From Cyanodermella asteris (taxonomy: Eukaryota; Ascomycota; Lecanoromycetes; Ostropales; Stictidaceae), in the NCBI GenBank assembly GCA_900618795.1, contig UYJD01000021.1, forward strand, positions 158,129-222,128: a stretch of 64,000 nucleotides of DNA. The letters are read 5' to 3'. The notes below the pieces were generated by a model. The model had not been told where the DNA came from. It saw only the letters and a list, made by a program, of their open reading frames with translations, and made no database searches. Numbering within the stretch: the first letter of the stretch is position 1; each line of letters begins with the position of its first letter. A program made the position numbers and the translations under genes. Shown here piece after piece: positions 20,354-31,046 of the stretch.

Positions 20354-21300
20354 TTACATTACCACACAGCTTCCACAGCACCCGCGAGACTTCTCGTCGC
20401 CGTCCATGTCGATCCTGTCCTTGGGGCCATTGCCGCCGGGTGCTGATCCTGAGCCGCCGTATGAGTTCATTTCCTTGTTATATCTGCGGATCTCGCGGAC
20501 GATATCGAAGAACGCAGCCTCGACATTCTTGCGAGTTTTTGCAGAAGTCTCGATGAACTTGCATGACATGCTTTGCGCCAAAGCTTCACCCTCTGATCGA
20601 AATTAGCACTATTCGTGAATCGATTACCGGTATTGAGCATCCGACAGAATTCGCCATGTGTGCGAAGCCGTCTGTGAGCCTTCCGGAGTAGACTTACCGG
20701 CAGTCGTGACCTCGCGCTCGTGCTCCAGATCGCACTTGTTGCCAACGATGATAATGGGAAAGTAGTCCTTGTCCTTGACTCGCAAAATCTGTTGCTGGAA
20801 TTGCTGGATCTCCTCGAAGCTCTGTCGCGATGTAATACTGTAGACTAGCAGGAATCCCTCTCCAGTGCGCATGTACTGCTCCCTCATGGCGCTGTATTCC
20901 TCTTGACCCGCCGTATCGAGGACGTCAAGCAGTGCGACTTCATCGTCAATAACACTCTGCTTACGGTATGAATCTGAACATTGAGTCAGTCTCGGTCAAG
21001 GCGGTCGCGTAAATTGATGGTGGTCATCAACGAGAGCCAATAATGCAGCATTTTGGAGGCGGTGAGCTTACCTTCGATGGTGGGATCGTACTCATCGACG
21101 AAATGACTCTGGATATACTGAATTGTGAGGCACGATTTACCGACGCTACCTCCACCGACAACAACGAGCTTGTATTCTCTGAGGAACTGTCCGGCGAATT
21201 AGTTTGGTGTGCTGCAGAGCGGCAACAGCAGCTGGCTGAAGACGCGAGCAGAAACGTCGAGACACCGCCCGACGCCTGTAGCACGTACCTTGGACGCCAT
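20354..21300 (-). CDS. ras1: Ras small GTPase
   Basis: Four exons (21300-21289, 21186-21072, 20973-20698, 20592-20354) give 213 aa. The first exon codes only MASK. The switch I effector loop is YDPTIEDSYRK, switch II is [19 protein letters not shown], and the guanine-binding motifs are NKCD and ETSAK. The tail ends CCGSCVVM, a CAAX box for farnesylation preceded by cysteines that may be palmitoylated. This matches the single main Ras of filamentous fungi (RasA/Ras1), which acts at the plasma membrane in growth, germination and cAMP/MAPK signalling. The P-loop reads [11 protein letters not shown]: the residue matching H-Ras Gly13 is Ser18, where fungal Ras normally has Gly (see findings). The exon 4 acceptor was placed to keep the conserved EGEALA. 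Confidence 0.95.
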
Positions 21301-24300
21301 TTTCCAACTCTTGAAAGTTTGTGACTGGACAAGGAATGTCAATGGGTGGTTTGCGATGGTCGGTTTGAGAGTCGAAGGCGGATCGAAGGATGGTGGCCTC
21401 GGCAAAGGCTAATTAAGGGCGGTAGGGGGGATCGGAGCGACGGTCGGTGAGGACAGACGGCTCTGGGATTTCAAACGAAGTCTATAAAGAGGCTGAAGGG
21501 GATGATGCCGGGGATGATTGCTGGGGGGGCGATGGCTCAGTGGGTGGTCTGAGTCTGGGCCGTTGAGAGGAGGGCAGGCTTGGTGTGCCGTCTGCGTCTG
21601 TCGCACTCGAAGTTGAAGCGAGGGGCTGAGACTTGGGCAGCACAGGCTGCGGCTGCAGAGAAGGAAGATGTGCGACGGGAAAAAAAAAGCTGTATACGAG
21701 AAGTGAAGCGCACGCGTGGGTGAGAGACGAGGTGCTGGTGTGCTGGGGGTGGAGGAAGATGGCTGGCTGTCAACTACTAGTGAGAACAGGAACTAACGAA
21801 CGAGCGAACGGAGGGACGAGCTCAAGCCTTCAGGTCGGGACGGTAACTCTAGCTTCTTGCAAGCAGACACGCTACGCCAACCTACGCTACACCATCCATC
21901 GCCGTCAAATTCTGGCCTGTCATCCAATTGCTTTGCCGGCGCCTTGCAGTGCTGGCGGGCCTGCGCGCCCCTTCCTTGCTGCGCAGTATATCAGAAAGTA
22001 GTCTACCTACCTAGTATCCTCAGGACTTAGCAAGCACCCCTTTGCCACCGACGGGCGCATCGTAGAATCATCGGAAAGAGGTCCTTGTCGCCCACATCCT
22101 GACCATGCTAGCATTTTGCGCCTTGTCGCGTGGGTGGTACTGTATGTGCTCGCAGATGCGACCTGACCCCTGCCAGCAATTCTAGTAGATGGACTGCTGC
22201 AACCATCATCATCATCACCACCACCTTGACACTTTTCCGGGCGGACGAGGCCGACCGTCGCTGCCCTGCGAGCCCTCTCTGACAGTAGTCATCCACGCCT
22301 TTGCCGCTTCGCTATGCTATGATTGCTGTCTCGGACACCCTGCAGCCACTTGGAGACCGGAGATATATGTAAAGGGGCATCACAGCCGCGCTGCTGGGCG
22401 TCTCTCCGCAAAGGGGATTGATCCTCTCCGCGCACCTCCGAGGTTGATAGTCATGCCATGGAACCAGCAGATATCAACTTCGCCAGGTAATAACAATGCG
22501 TCCCATCAATTGCTTGGCCGAGCCGGTTCTCTGTGCATTTTCGTAGACTGGTGAAGCTTGTGTCTCCATTGAACACGCAGCATTATCGTGCTGGTAAGCT
22601 CAGCATGCTCGTTCGGTGTCTTCGGCAGGCCAGGAACGAAGCGGACCGCGGCGGCAGAAGAAGAAGAAGAAGATCAACGACGACTCATTGTTCTCTTTAT
22701 AATGTGCAGTATATGGACGTACGCTGTGCCATCCGAGTTTGGACCGGACTCTCCTGTAGCGTTCGCGCTCCCAACAGTAAGTAATTGGGAACCGGTCTTT
22801 GGGCCCGAAATGGGCTCCTTGTTGAAACTTCCTTCGTTCGCTTAGACTGACCTTGCCACACACCGGTAGTGTCTGCATTGCTCCGCTAGCATGGGGTCCG
22901 GTCGCCAATTTTTTTTCTTTTTCTGCGGCTAGTATGTCTTCCTTTGCTGGAACTTTTGTTGCTGCGGCGGTCGTTTGTGGACGCCCTGATGATCCCCTCT
23001 GCGCGCTGATGCAGCCGCCGGCTCGCGTCACGCAGCTCTGAGCACAGCTGCCACAGCATCGAGGGTCTCCATTGGAAGCTCCCATAGCACACCGTACAAG
23101 CCTTGCCGTTTTTTCTTGCAAGGGCATGAGCCATTGAGGATGCGTCCTGAAGCTTCCGCATTAACATACTAACCATAGACACATCGCCATCACGGCCGAA
23201 TGGAGCCGTCTGAGCGTCGAAGCTTTGAACGGCAGAAAATGGTGCCCAATAAACGTGTCAGACATCGACCACGCTAAGAAAAACTGTCCCTCAGAGCTAA
23301 AGCTTGAACTTGCCCGACTGCTACTGGTTTGTTACATCCACTCAGGGACGATTCCCGGCGCCATCCATGGGCCACTGCGCGTTGACCGAGATGAAGATAG
23401 CTTGCAAAGTGAGCAACATGCGCATGCCAACTTCTGAACAGGAAGGCAGATCTGAGAGCACGGTAATCTGTGCCGAGCTGCCCGAGCATCATCTTGCTCG
23501 TGCCGTTCTGGGCTGTCGGACTGAGAAAGCTTACACCAGCCGGCAGCAATTAAGCAGGACAGAAGGGTACAGTATTCAAAGCTAAAACACAATTCTCCAA
23601 AATATCATAACGAAACTTGGTCATGATATACAGGTGTCGAAGTGTCAGACCGGTGCTTCAATTCGTCAAGCTCCAGAGCCACGTTGTTTCCTGTGCAGTC
23701 GACCAGGATATTCCTTGGTGGCTTGCTGGTAGTCCCTTCCTCATTGGACACGCGAAACAGCCCGAGCACGTGGAGACAAGCCAACATCCCCAACACTTTG
23801 ACCACAGAACCGAGTAACCGCCCTGAGATCCTGACCTTAGTCACGGGAAGTCTGTCCTTTGGAGCAGGGTCCGTGTAGCGCACGCCTGGCGATTATTCCA
23901 CCGCCAGTCTGTCACCGACGTTCCCGGTAAGCTGAGCCTTCTGTCGTGGAACGGTCGCAGAGGCAGCCAATGTCAGTTGGACCCGCTTCGAACAAAGGTC
24001 GCCAGTTTTCTGCTCGAGTGTAAGACCGTATATTCGATCGTATTGCATATCGGCAGCAAAGCGACCTCCAGCAAGGCGTGAGCGGCATTTGAGACCCCAC
24101 AGATCAAAACCGTCTCCTACTATAGTCTTGACGAGGCTTGTCGTCCCATGTCTGTCTCATAGGGTAACTGTCCCGGGCCTGTCGATGACTTAGATAGCGA
24201 AGATGATGCCAGATGATCCTGCACGAACGCGGCACATATCTGGTCAGCGATTCTTCGTTTCAGCTTACCAGATATGCAGTACCACTCACGTCTGCAACCA

Positions 24301-24823
24301 CACTGGTGCAAGAGCGACGGTCAGCATGACGAGCCCTGCACGTCGTTTCCGTGGCTGAAACGTGTGCTCTGGCGCTGTGCCTCTTATCAGACTATTCTTG
24401 CTGCTCCCCAACTCACTCTCCTCAGTTCGCATGCCCAGTGTCGGAAGTGCCGGCGAAAACTGCAAGCAAAATTCGCCCTCAGTGGATCGTACGATTCGCG
24501 ACTCGTTGGGCTATTGTATAGCAGATCGAGCAGATCTGGGGTCTGCTGCAAGACGTAGCTCTGTTCAGCAAGTCATTATCGGAGAGTTCGTCGAAACAAA
24601 GACCCGATTACCAAGCCATGCATATTAGACGTCAGGTGAGAAAAGTAAGACAACCTGAGAGTGATATTGACAAACTCACTCCGCCCAGTCACGCAATCAG
24701 GAAACGAGCTATTCTGAACAGTGAAGCCCAGATGCAAGGCTCGTGTTTCTGCTAAGCGCCAAACACAGCCAGGTCCTAAAGGATTGCCCGGCAGTCTAGC
24801 GCAGTCCGTCTAAGATCCGTCTA
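21301..24823. other. 3.5 kb without a recognised gene, upstream of Ras
   Basis: Many short frames occur on both strands but none shows a domain, plausible splicing or consistent coding character. A short CAT/CAC run lies near 22202-22225 and an AGA run near 22655-22673. The left part is the presumed Ras promoter and 5' UTR, with pyrimidine-rich stretches on the Ras strand. Non-coding transcripts cannot be excluded. Confidence 0.5.
22655..22673. repeat. (AGA)n trinucleotide run
   Basis: A short simple repeat of about six AGA units in the gene-free stretch. Confidence 0.8.
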
Positions 24824-25906
24824 CTAATCGAGATCATCAACGTTCTCAACTCGTTTCCCATCCACATTCTTCTCGACTTCGGCAATGACACTCTCAATGA
24901 ACTCTCTGTCTCGGCCAACCAGCTGCACCGTGTTGTTTTTCTTGTCCCATCTCGGATAGCTGCCAATCTTGACGCCCTTGGGCTCGCATCTCCCCGCCAG
25001 CTCAGTGAGATAACTGGAGATGCTGCTCTCCGACTTTGGCGTAGCTACAATAGCGCGGAACAGACCCTTCCCCTCCGGATCAGACAAGCGTGGCATGATG
25101 CGTGGCGTTAAACCTTCCAAGAGCGCCTCGAACAATCGCGGTACACCAGGTAGGATGTGTACATTGCCGTTCACAACACTGATAGGAACCCAGAGCTTCT
25201 CGCGATCAACAAACAGTACTTGCTCGTCCTCGATCTTGCGGGTTTTGTCAATCGGAAGTCTGACCATGCGGAGCTTTGCTTCGAGCTGCAGTGACGGCGT
25301 ATCCCAGTCGAAGTTTGGGTCTTTGGATGCTTTGGACATGCCCTTCATGAGCTTGAATGCCTCATCATCAAGCTCCAGGGGCACGTTGAAGGCTTTTGCG
25401 ATGGACTGGTAAGTGATGTCGTCGTGTGTGGGGCCGATCCCACCGGATGTTATGACAAAGTCGAAGGCATCAGACATGCGTCTTGCGGCTTCGACAATTT
25501 CACCCTCGTCGTCTGCAATGACCTCGATGCGCTTGAGCTGAATGCCCAGCTTGAAACACCACCTTGCAAAGTAGTTTGAATTTGCTGCTCACAGTCAGGA
25601 CGGAATGATACGATGCAACTTGGTCCAGAACGTACAGTCTTTGGTCTTCCCTCCCAGGACCTCATCGCCTATGATGATGCAGCCGGCCGTGTGCACCCTA
25701 CAAAGCAAGGACGGTCAGAACATGGCCACACGCAACGCAACAAAGTTCGTTCCATACATCGCCTTCTGCTTTTGCTCCGCCGTAGTTGCACCCATGATGC
25801 CTCCCACGAAACCTCTAGTAACCTGCAACGCCGTCGTGGCCGTAGAAGCTTGCTGTACAATTGGCTTCGTCAGATGTCTAGATACCTGCACCAGACGTGA
25901 GAACAT
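24824..25906 (-). CDS. MoCF/CinA-N-type molybdopterin-binding domain protein
   Basis: Three exons (25906-25758, 25697-25636, 25584-24824) give 323 aa. After an Arg/Ser/Thr-rich, acid-poor N-terminus of about 35 residues that could be a mitochondrial presequence, the MoCF_biosynth fold begins: HTAGCIIIGDEVLGGKTKDS, then NSNYFARWCFKLGIQLKR and the signature TSGGIGPTHDDIT. HILPGVPRLFE follows. The domain is shared by MoaB/MogA, CinA and the N-terminal half of human FLAD1, which hydrolyses FAD. This protein stands alone without a CinA deamidase or PAPS-reductase-like domain. Introns of 60 and 51 nt both restore conserved sequence with correct phase. The start is the first Met of the targeting-like stretch; a Met further in at the motif MGATTAEQKQ is an alternative. 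A nucleotide-hydrolase role is inferred from FLAD1/CinA only. Confidence 0.87.
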
Positions 25907-26284
25907 CTGCGTCAGTGGGGCAGTACACTCCCGACACCGAAGGCGACGTGGCACGACAGATCAACGTCTGTTGTGTAACAGTACACGATAGGATCAAGCC
26001 ACAGCTCAGGATGTACGAGCCTTGGGAATGATAATGATGGTTGGTTGAGTGGCTACCTTGCCTTGACGTCGAATGTTCATCGCGGGAATCGCCCTCTGTC
26101 TCGAGGATCGACGAGATGACTTCACCATCCACCGCGCCTTCCGACTTGCGTTTACCGCGCTTGGATGAACCTCGAGCTACACCGCGCGTTTCCGATCTGA
26201 TCACGCGCCCGTGTCTGTCTATCGAAGAAGCTTGCTCGCTTTGTCCCCGATACTAACTAGTCTCTCCTTGGGCTGGTCAACTTG
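25907..26284. promoter_or_regulatory. divergent promoter region
   Basis: A 378-bp gap between the MoCF-type gene (-) and the small membrane protein (+). No specific site was identified. Confidence 0.45.
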
Positions 26285-26597
26285 ATGTCCATGGCTGGCT
26301 TGTGGCCGCTGGTCCTTCTCTTTTTCATCCCGCTGATTTTCTTCCTCGGTATGTACCACGTTCCCGGCGGCAGCACCTCACGTTGGGTCGCTGACGCTGT
26401 GCTGAACGCATGTAGTCTACCTGGCAGTCTCGTCTTGTCTCGGTGACCGTTTCAGAGCGCGCGTTTCCGGCACATTCGTCGATCCTCGACTGGGCAGTTA
26501 CGATAATCGGTATGCTCGGATGATGGGAACCAGCGGGTTCTCCGTCTCGGAGCAAATCGAGCTTCAAGACATGCTCGAATCTCGATCGGAGATGTGA
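26285..26597 (+). CDS. small membrane protein, 81 aa, two exons
   Basis: Exons 26285-26348 and 26416-26597 join in frame across a 67-nt intron (GTATGT donor, TAG acceptor). The first 29 residues or so form one long hydrophobic span that crosses the splice junction: MAGLWPLVLLFFIPLIFFLV, then YLAVSSCLG. The rest is hydrophilic (DRFRARVSGTFVDPRLGSYD) and ends LQDMLESRSEM. The span could be a signal anchor or a non-cleaved membrane anchor. Two in-frame ATGs lie six bases apart. I do not recognise a family. Because the coding parts are only 21 and 60 codons, automatic annotation may miss it. Support comes from clean splice sites in the right phase and amino-acid composition. Confidence 0.65.
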
Positions 26598-26986
26598 GAT
26601 TGGAACTCGCCTGCTCAGTAGATCGCTGTGATATTGAGAAGCATTCACCGGAATTGCCACGCTTGCACGCAACGATGATTGAGATCTTCAGCAATATCAA
26701 GGAAACCGGTCAACGGCACGGCGAAGGCTGTGGCATGCTACTCAAAGTCGATTCTGGACCTGCTCTTGCTGGCACGCATTTCCAGGATGATCTGCATTCT
26801 ATCGGATTCTTCATTACATTACATGGTCTATCCGAAATGCCAGCCTTTTGAGCTCCATGTCAAAAATAGTTGCCCCTTAGATAAGGTACCGAAAACAAAA
26901 TCGTCATAATCATTTCGGGCCGGAAGCGACATGCCTGGACGCCAAGACGTGAATGCGGCGGCTATACCTGGCAGCCCGGACTCGGA
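26598..26986. other. intergenic between convergent genes
   Basis: It holds the 3' UTRs of the small membrane protein and the MFS carrier. No gene is seen. Confidence 0.5.
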
Positions 26987-28615
26987 CTAGTCACGTCTCT
27001 TAGTGTGTCCAGTATTCAGGCAGAACCAGCACACACCCATGAAAGCATAAAGTCCAATACACACCGGGTGCAACACCCATACACCTGCACTCTGACTCAA
27101 GATACCGACGATGAGCGGACCGACAGCTCCGCCAGAACTACCCATTGCTGTAATAACAGACAGCGAGCTCGTTTGCACCCGCCTGTCCAGATATCTTGCG
27201 AAGATAGCGGTCGATAGTGAATAGATAGGTCCAAGGATGGCACCGAGAATAGCGATGGCCACAGATTCAGCGATCAGGTTGGGAATGAGCCATACCAGAA
27301 GCTGAAAGCCGGCTGCGAGTACCATGAGCAAGACCACGCTCCAGATTTCGCCGAATACACGGGCAAGCTTGTCTGTGGCAAACAGACGCGAGAGTGTCAG
27401 GCCGCCCCAGAAGCCAGATGTGACGTACCCGAGCGATCCCGTATTCGCTGTGGCTCCTGGAGCAAGCGGATCGTATCCAGATGAGCCATGTGGCGCGGAA
27501 GATATCTCATACGGCGAAGCACGATACGCCAACAGGAAAGATAGGACCCACCCTGAGATGGAAACTTCGCCTCCTTGGTATGCGAATATGAAGAAGGCTC
27601 CCGCGATCGTCGTGCGTGACAGAATTTGGTTCCAGCTGGGATGGAATGGCTTGTCGCTAGGTGCACGTTCAATTGGTCTCGCCGGCGTTTGAGTCCCAGT
27701 GCGTGGCCGTGAGTCCACGGTATTGCGGTACGAGGAGTTCCTGGACATCCCAGGACGCACAGCGGGTGTCTGCTGCAAAGCTGCGAGCAATGGATTGGGC
27801 TTGTCGGTCTCGTAATTTCGATTGACCGAAAAATTTGTGGCCGCATTGATGGCAGCTATTGCCAGCAGCACAGCATAGAACCTAGACCACTGGATACCTG
27901 CGTCTGTCATTGCTGTTGCAATCAGTGGCCCAAAAATTCCTCCGATCCCGTATACGCCGTGAGCTATTCCTAGGAGGGTCGTCGAGTTCGTCATGCTGCA
28001 GATGAAGACGTTGAACGGTGCGAGAGAAATGGCACATCCGGTGCCGGTGAAGAAGAATGCAATGCAAACAAGCCAAAAAGGTGAGGTCGTCAACAAGATC
28101 ACGTAGCCAACGATTATCAACAGCTGTGAGAGCAGCAGATGATAAGCTTTACCGATTTTCGAATGGAGCCTGTTGGTATATGTAGCAGCAAGAATGAACC
28201 CTATGGCATTTGTGACGAAGATCATCGACACAATGCCGTACGAAATTGAGTACTGTGCTTCCATGTAGGGAATTATGGCACCGGTTGATGAATCGTTCAT
28301 GCCTGCTGATAGGAAAGCTCCACATGCTGAAATAAACCGCCACTTGTTCATCGGCGGATTTGACAGGGATAGAACAATCTCAGCTGGCGAACCATACGGA
28401 GATGAAGGACGGCTCGACTCCAAGTCATCGGCATATTCCGCTGGTGTTGGAGGAATAGATGGTCCTGGCGTTTCAGTAGTGTCGTGTCGAGTCTTGTTCA
28501 ACTGTTGAAGCTCGTAGGCGGATGGAGCACGCGACCCTGCGTAGTCATCACGCCGAAGTGCCGAGGGAGGAGACGCGATGGATTCAACCTCAATCAAGGA
28601 CCGCAGATCTGCCAT
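26987..28615 (-). CDS. MFS transporter, BSC6/fucose-permease-like
   Basis: A single-exon, 542-aa carrier. A disordered Ser/Pro/Asp-rich cytosolic N-terminus of about 90 residues is followed by twelve likely membrane spans in two bundles. A central loop of about 80 residues (PRTGTQTPARPIERAPSD) separates them. Family-like features include AFLSAGMNDSSTGAIIPYME in span 1, HGVYGIGGIFGPLIATAM in span 5 and AMGSSGGAVGPLIVGILSQS near the end. These match the fungal group around yeast BSC6 and bacterial fucose permeases rather than drug:H+ antiporters. The substrate is unknown. The first Met is in a normal context. It lies head to head with the EIF1AD-like gene, 634 bp apart. Confidence 0.88.
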   Translation of the reverse strand: MADLRSLIEVESIASPPSALRRDDYAGSRAPSAYELQQLNKTRHDTTETPGPSIPPTPAEYADDLESSRPSSPYGSPAEIVLSLSNPPMNKWRFISACGAFLSAGMNDSSTGAIIPYMEAQYSISYGIVSMIFVTNAIGFILAATYTNRLHSKIGKAYHLLLSQLLIIVGYVILLTTSPFWLVCIAFFFTGTGCAISLAPFNVFICSMTNSTTLLGIAHGVYGIGGIFGPLIATAMTDAGIQWSRFYAVLLAIAAINAATNFSVNRNYETDKPNPLLAALQQTPAVRPGMSRNSSYRNTVDSRPRTGTQTPARPIERAPSDKPFHPSWNQILSRTTIAGAFFIFAYQGGEVSISGWVLSFLLAYRASPYEISSAPHGSSGYDPLAPGATANTGSLGYVTSGFWGGLTLSRLFATDKLARVFGEIWSVVLLMVLAAGFQLLVWLIPNLIAESVAIAILGAILGPIYSLSTAIFARYLDRRVQTSSLSVITAMGSSGGAVGPLIVGILSQSAGVWVLHPVCIGLYAFMGVCWFCLNTGHTKRRD

Positions 28616-29249
28616 CTCGGGGAGGATACAACTCGAAGGGCGGAGAGCGGATCGTATTGGCTATCTCGAAGCCTCCACCTGCCCTGTGCTGGCCGTTGCT
28701 CAGTTTTGAACCTTCGAAATGACAACGAAAGTCGTCGGCCGCCGGATCAGTTGTAGAGAAAAGATTGTTCGAAACGTGCCGGCTTTTCGGAAGTAAAAAG
28801 AAAAGGTTATAGAGCTGGCACGACTGAAGAGGTGAAGAAACGTGGGAGACAGGTCAGAAAATATGGAGACTCAAGGAGACAGCATTAGAGTTGGGCACCA
28901 GCGAAGGGAGGTAAAGTACTGAAGTATGACAAACCAGCATGCAAAGACTATAGAGTTAAGAGTATACTTACCCGACCAAGGGCCCATTAGGGACTGCGAC
29001 GGCTTTGGGATGCTGGCGTCAGAAATGCTCATTTCTTGGCTAGCAGGCCCGGCTAACTTGCCCGCTGAACTTTTCAGCACCGTTGATCGCCCAGATGCCG
29101 TGAAATTTTGGCACGAGCTCGCTTATCAGTCTCGGTCCGAATCTGAATCTGGGACTGGGGTCTACTATATCTCCGCAATCGCATCTCTCTTTTATCCGAC
29201 ACAGACCCTGGTTTTTTTTTTCGATCCCCATAATCTCCAGACGAACAAG
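28616..29249. promoter_or_regulatory. divergent promoter region, MFS carrier and EIF1AD-like
   Basis: A 634-bp gap. The plus strand has a T tract just 5' of the EIF1AD-like ATG (about 29210-29221). The same reading frame is open upstream of that ATG, but the encoded residues look non-conserved. Confidence 0.5.
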
Positions 29250-29660
29250 ATGCCGAAACCGAAAAGACTTCTTGACGCAACCGCTGAGCTCACGACTACC
29301 CCGCCAGACGAACTATCCGAATCGCAGTCGATCGCCAAGATAGTATCAGCGGAAGGCAAGAGCTTATACACTGTTCTACTCCCTTCTCAAAAGACCGTCC
29401 TCGTCGAACTGGCTCCGCAGTTTCGCAACAAGATCTGGCTGAAGAGAGGAGGCTTTGTTGTTGTTGACGCAGCATCACTGTCGGATCGCGAGAACAAGCT
29501 TGGGGGCGAAATAGTCAACGTCGTTAGGGATGAGAGAACGTGGCGCAAGATGAGCTGGTGGCCCAGAGAGTTTCCAAAGCAGAGCCTCATGGACGACGAG
29601 AGCGATGACGAATCGACTGTTGGTCGCATGCCGCCGTCCGACTCGGAAGACGAGGCTTGA
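29250..29660 (+). CDS. EIF1AD-like S1/eIF1A-fold RNA-binding protein
   Basis: A 136-aa protein whose centre is an OB fold of the eIF1A type: SIAKIVSAEGKSLYTVLLPS, then LVELAPQFRNKIWLKRGGFV and IVNVVRDERTWRKMSWWP. The tail is acidic (DDESDDESTVG...SDSEDEA). This is the layout of human EIF1AD (haponin/OBELIX), a nuclear relative of translation factor eIF1A linked to late 40S maturation. True eIF1A has a longer basic N-terminus that is absent here. I chose the ATG at 29250 because it starts the conserved part. It is convergent with Alg3, with only 47 bp between stops. Confidence 0.88.
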   Translation: MPKPKRLLDATAELTTTPPDELSESQSIAKIVSAEGKSLYTVLLPSQKTVLVELAPQFRNKIWLKRGGFVVVDAASLSDRENKLGGEIVNVVRDERTWRKMSWWPREFPKQSLMDDESDDESTVGRMPPSDSEDEA

Positions 29661-29707
29661 GATTACCTATGCTACTTGGTTTCATTCATGTCGCCTTCGG
29701 ACTGACA

Positions 29708-31046
29708 TCACCTGGCCTTCTTGACTTCTGCTTTAATGGTGTCCGCTAAGGGCCGAACAGTTCTAGCGAGACCTCGCGTGCCCCACCATACGCTCAGAAC
29801 CTGGAAGGCCAGAGATGCTACCACCACCGCTGAGCTTGCATTGGTGCTTGGATACACATTCCAGGCCCATTCTTGCGCTGCCCACGCACCATAGATAAGG
29901 AGTGGATGTAGTCCAGATCTCCAAAGCAGGAAAGGCGAGATCCATGCCAGGTATGCATAAAATTGATAATGCAGACTCCTGGCACACAGTATGCCAATCA
30001 CGAAAGATGTCAACACGACAGTTGCGATCGTGCTTTCGTCAACCTGCGACGCTATCTGCTGGAGCACTCGCGATGGCAAGGGTTTCATGAGTCTCTGAAT
30101 GTGCCTCCAGACCGGTAACCCGGAGATTGGCAGCCATCTGGTAAAGACAAACAACGCCAGCAGGGACAGATGGACCGCAAGCAGAACTGTCGAGAACTCT
30201 TTCGATAAGAATGTCTCCTCACCAGCGAACCGCCAGTTGACCGTCCACTTGAACATGAACTGCCTGCTAAATTCGAAAGCGCGTCCTAGGTAGCCCGCGG
30301 CATTAGTCTCTAGGAAAGGGAGGGCGAGCAGAACCTGGACCGCCAGAACAGCAATCAGAGAAGTGGAAGCATGTGCAAGCGAGGTGCAGGTCCCAACAAG
30401 GACGAAGAACCCTGGCAAGGCTAGGAGAACTGTCATCTTGACACCAATAGCCAGACTGAATATTATGCTTGCTGAAATCCATCTCTTGCTCTGTGATTCC
30501 ACCACGCCCCACCAGAACAGTGCCGCAGCAAAGCAGTCGTTGAAGAGCCGAAGCACATAGATGCTGTGTAGACGCTTGCTGAAAACGAGGAGGGGAAGAA
30601 GGTAGGGCGGCGCGCCTGCGCGTCTATATGCCGAAATAGCTGCGTGGAGAGCGAATATGTAGACGCCGATGAACACCTTCTGCCCCGTGACGATGTCCTT
30701 GCCGGCGTCGCACAGCCAATACAGGAAGCTGTAAATGTAGACGTGCAGGGCTGGGTATACAAGCGGACCCGTGGAGCCGGTCAATTTCGTGTAGTCGCGG
30801 ACGCCATTGATGAAGAGTTCGACTTGTTGCATGTACGTAGAGAAGTCGATTTCAGTATCTATGGGAAGCTCACTGGTCAGCTCGGGTGTGCACTCGCGAC
30901 GAAGGGCGCGACGCACAGGGTATCTTCTTGACTATGAGTACCGTCAGCGCCGTGTCGGTGAGGAGAACAAGTGGATGGAGCCATCTGTAATGGCGCGTAT
31001 TGCATATGAACCCTTGGACAGATTCGTAGGCATCGTCTATCCACAT
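29708..31046 (-). CDS. alg3: Dol-P-Man:Man5GlcNAc2-PP-dolichol alpha-1,3-mannosyltransferase
   Basis: Two exons, 31046-30917 and 30858-29708, give 426 aa, the usual Alg3 length. The 58-nt intron falls inside the conserved KIPYTEIDFSTYMQQVE block (codon CCC T|AT), which fixes the join. The luminal DYTKLTGSTGPLVYPALHVY follows, with later blocks VLRLFNDCFAA and ARSLHYQFYAYLAWISPFLL. About ten hydrophobic spans are present. The enzyme sits in the ER membrane and adds the first dolichol-phosphate-mannose-derived mannose to the lipid-linked oligosaccharide in N-glycosylation. Reading without splicing would give a false N-terminus. The C-terminus is Lys-rich (IKAEVKKAR), fitting an ER protein. Confidence 0.95.

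Noticed and set aside
22600-23127. Open minus-strand frame of about 175 codons upstream of Ras
   Set aside because: It includes homopolymer-coded Phe runs from the AGA repeat and a Cys/Arg-rich random composition; no domain.
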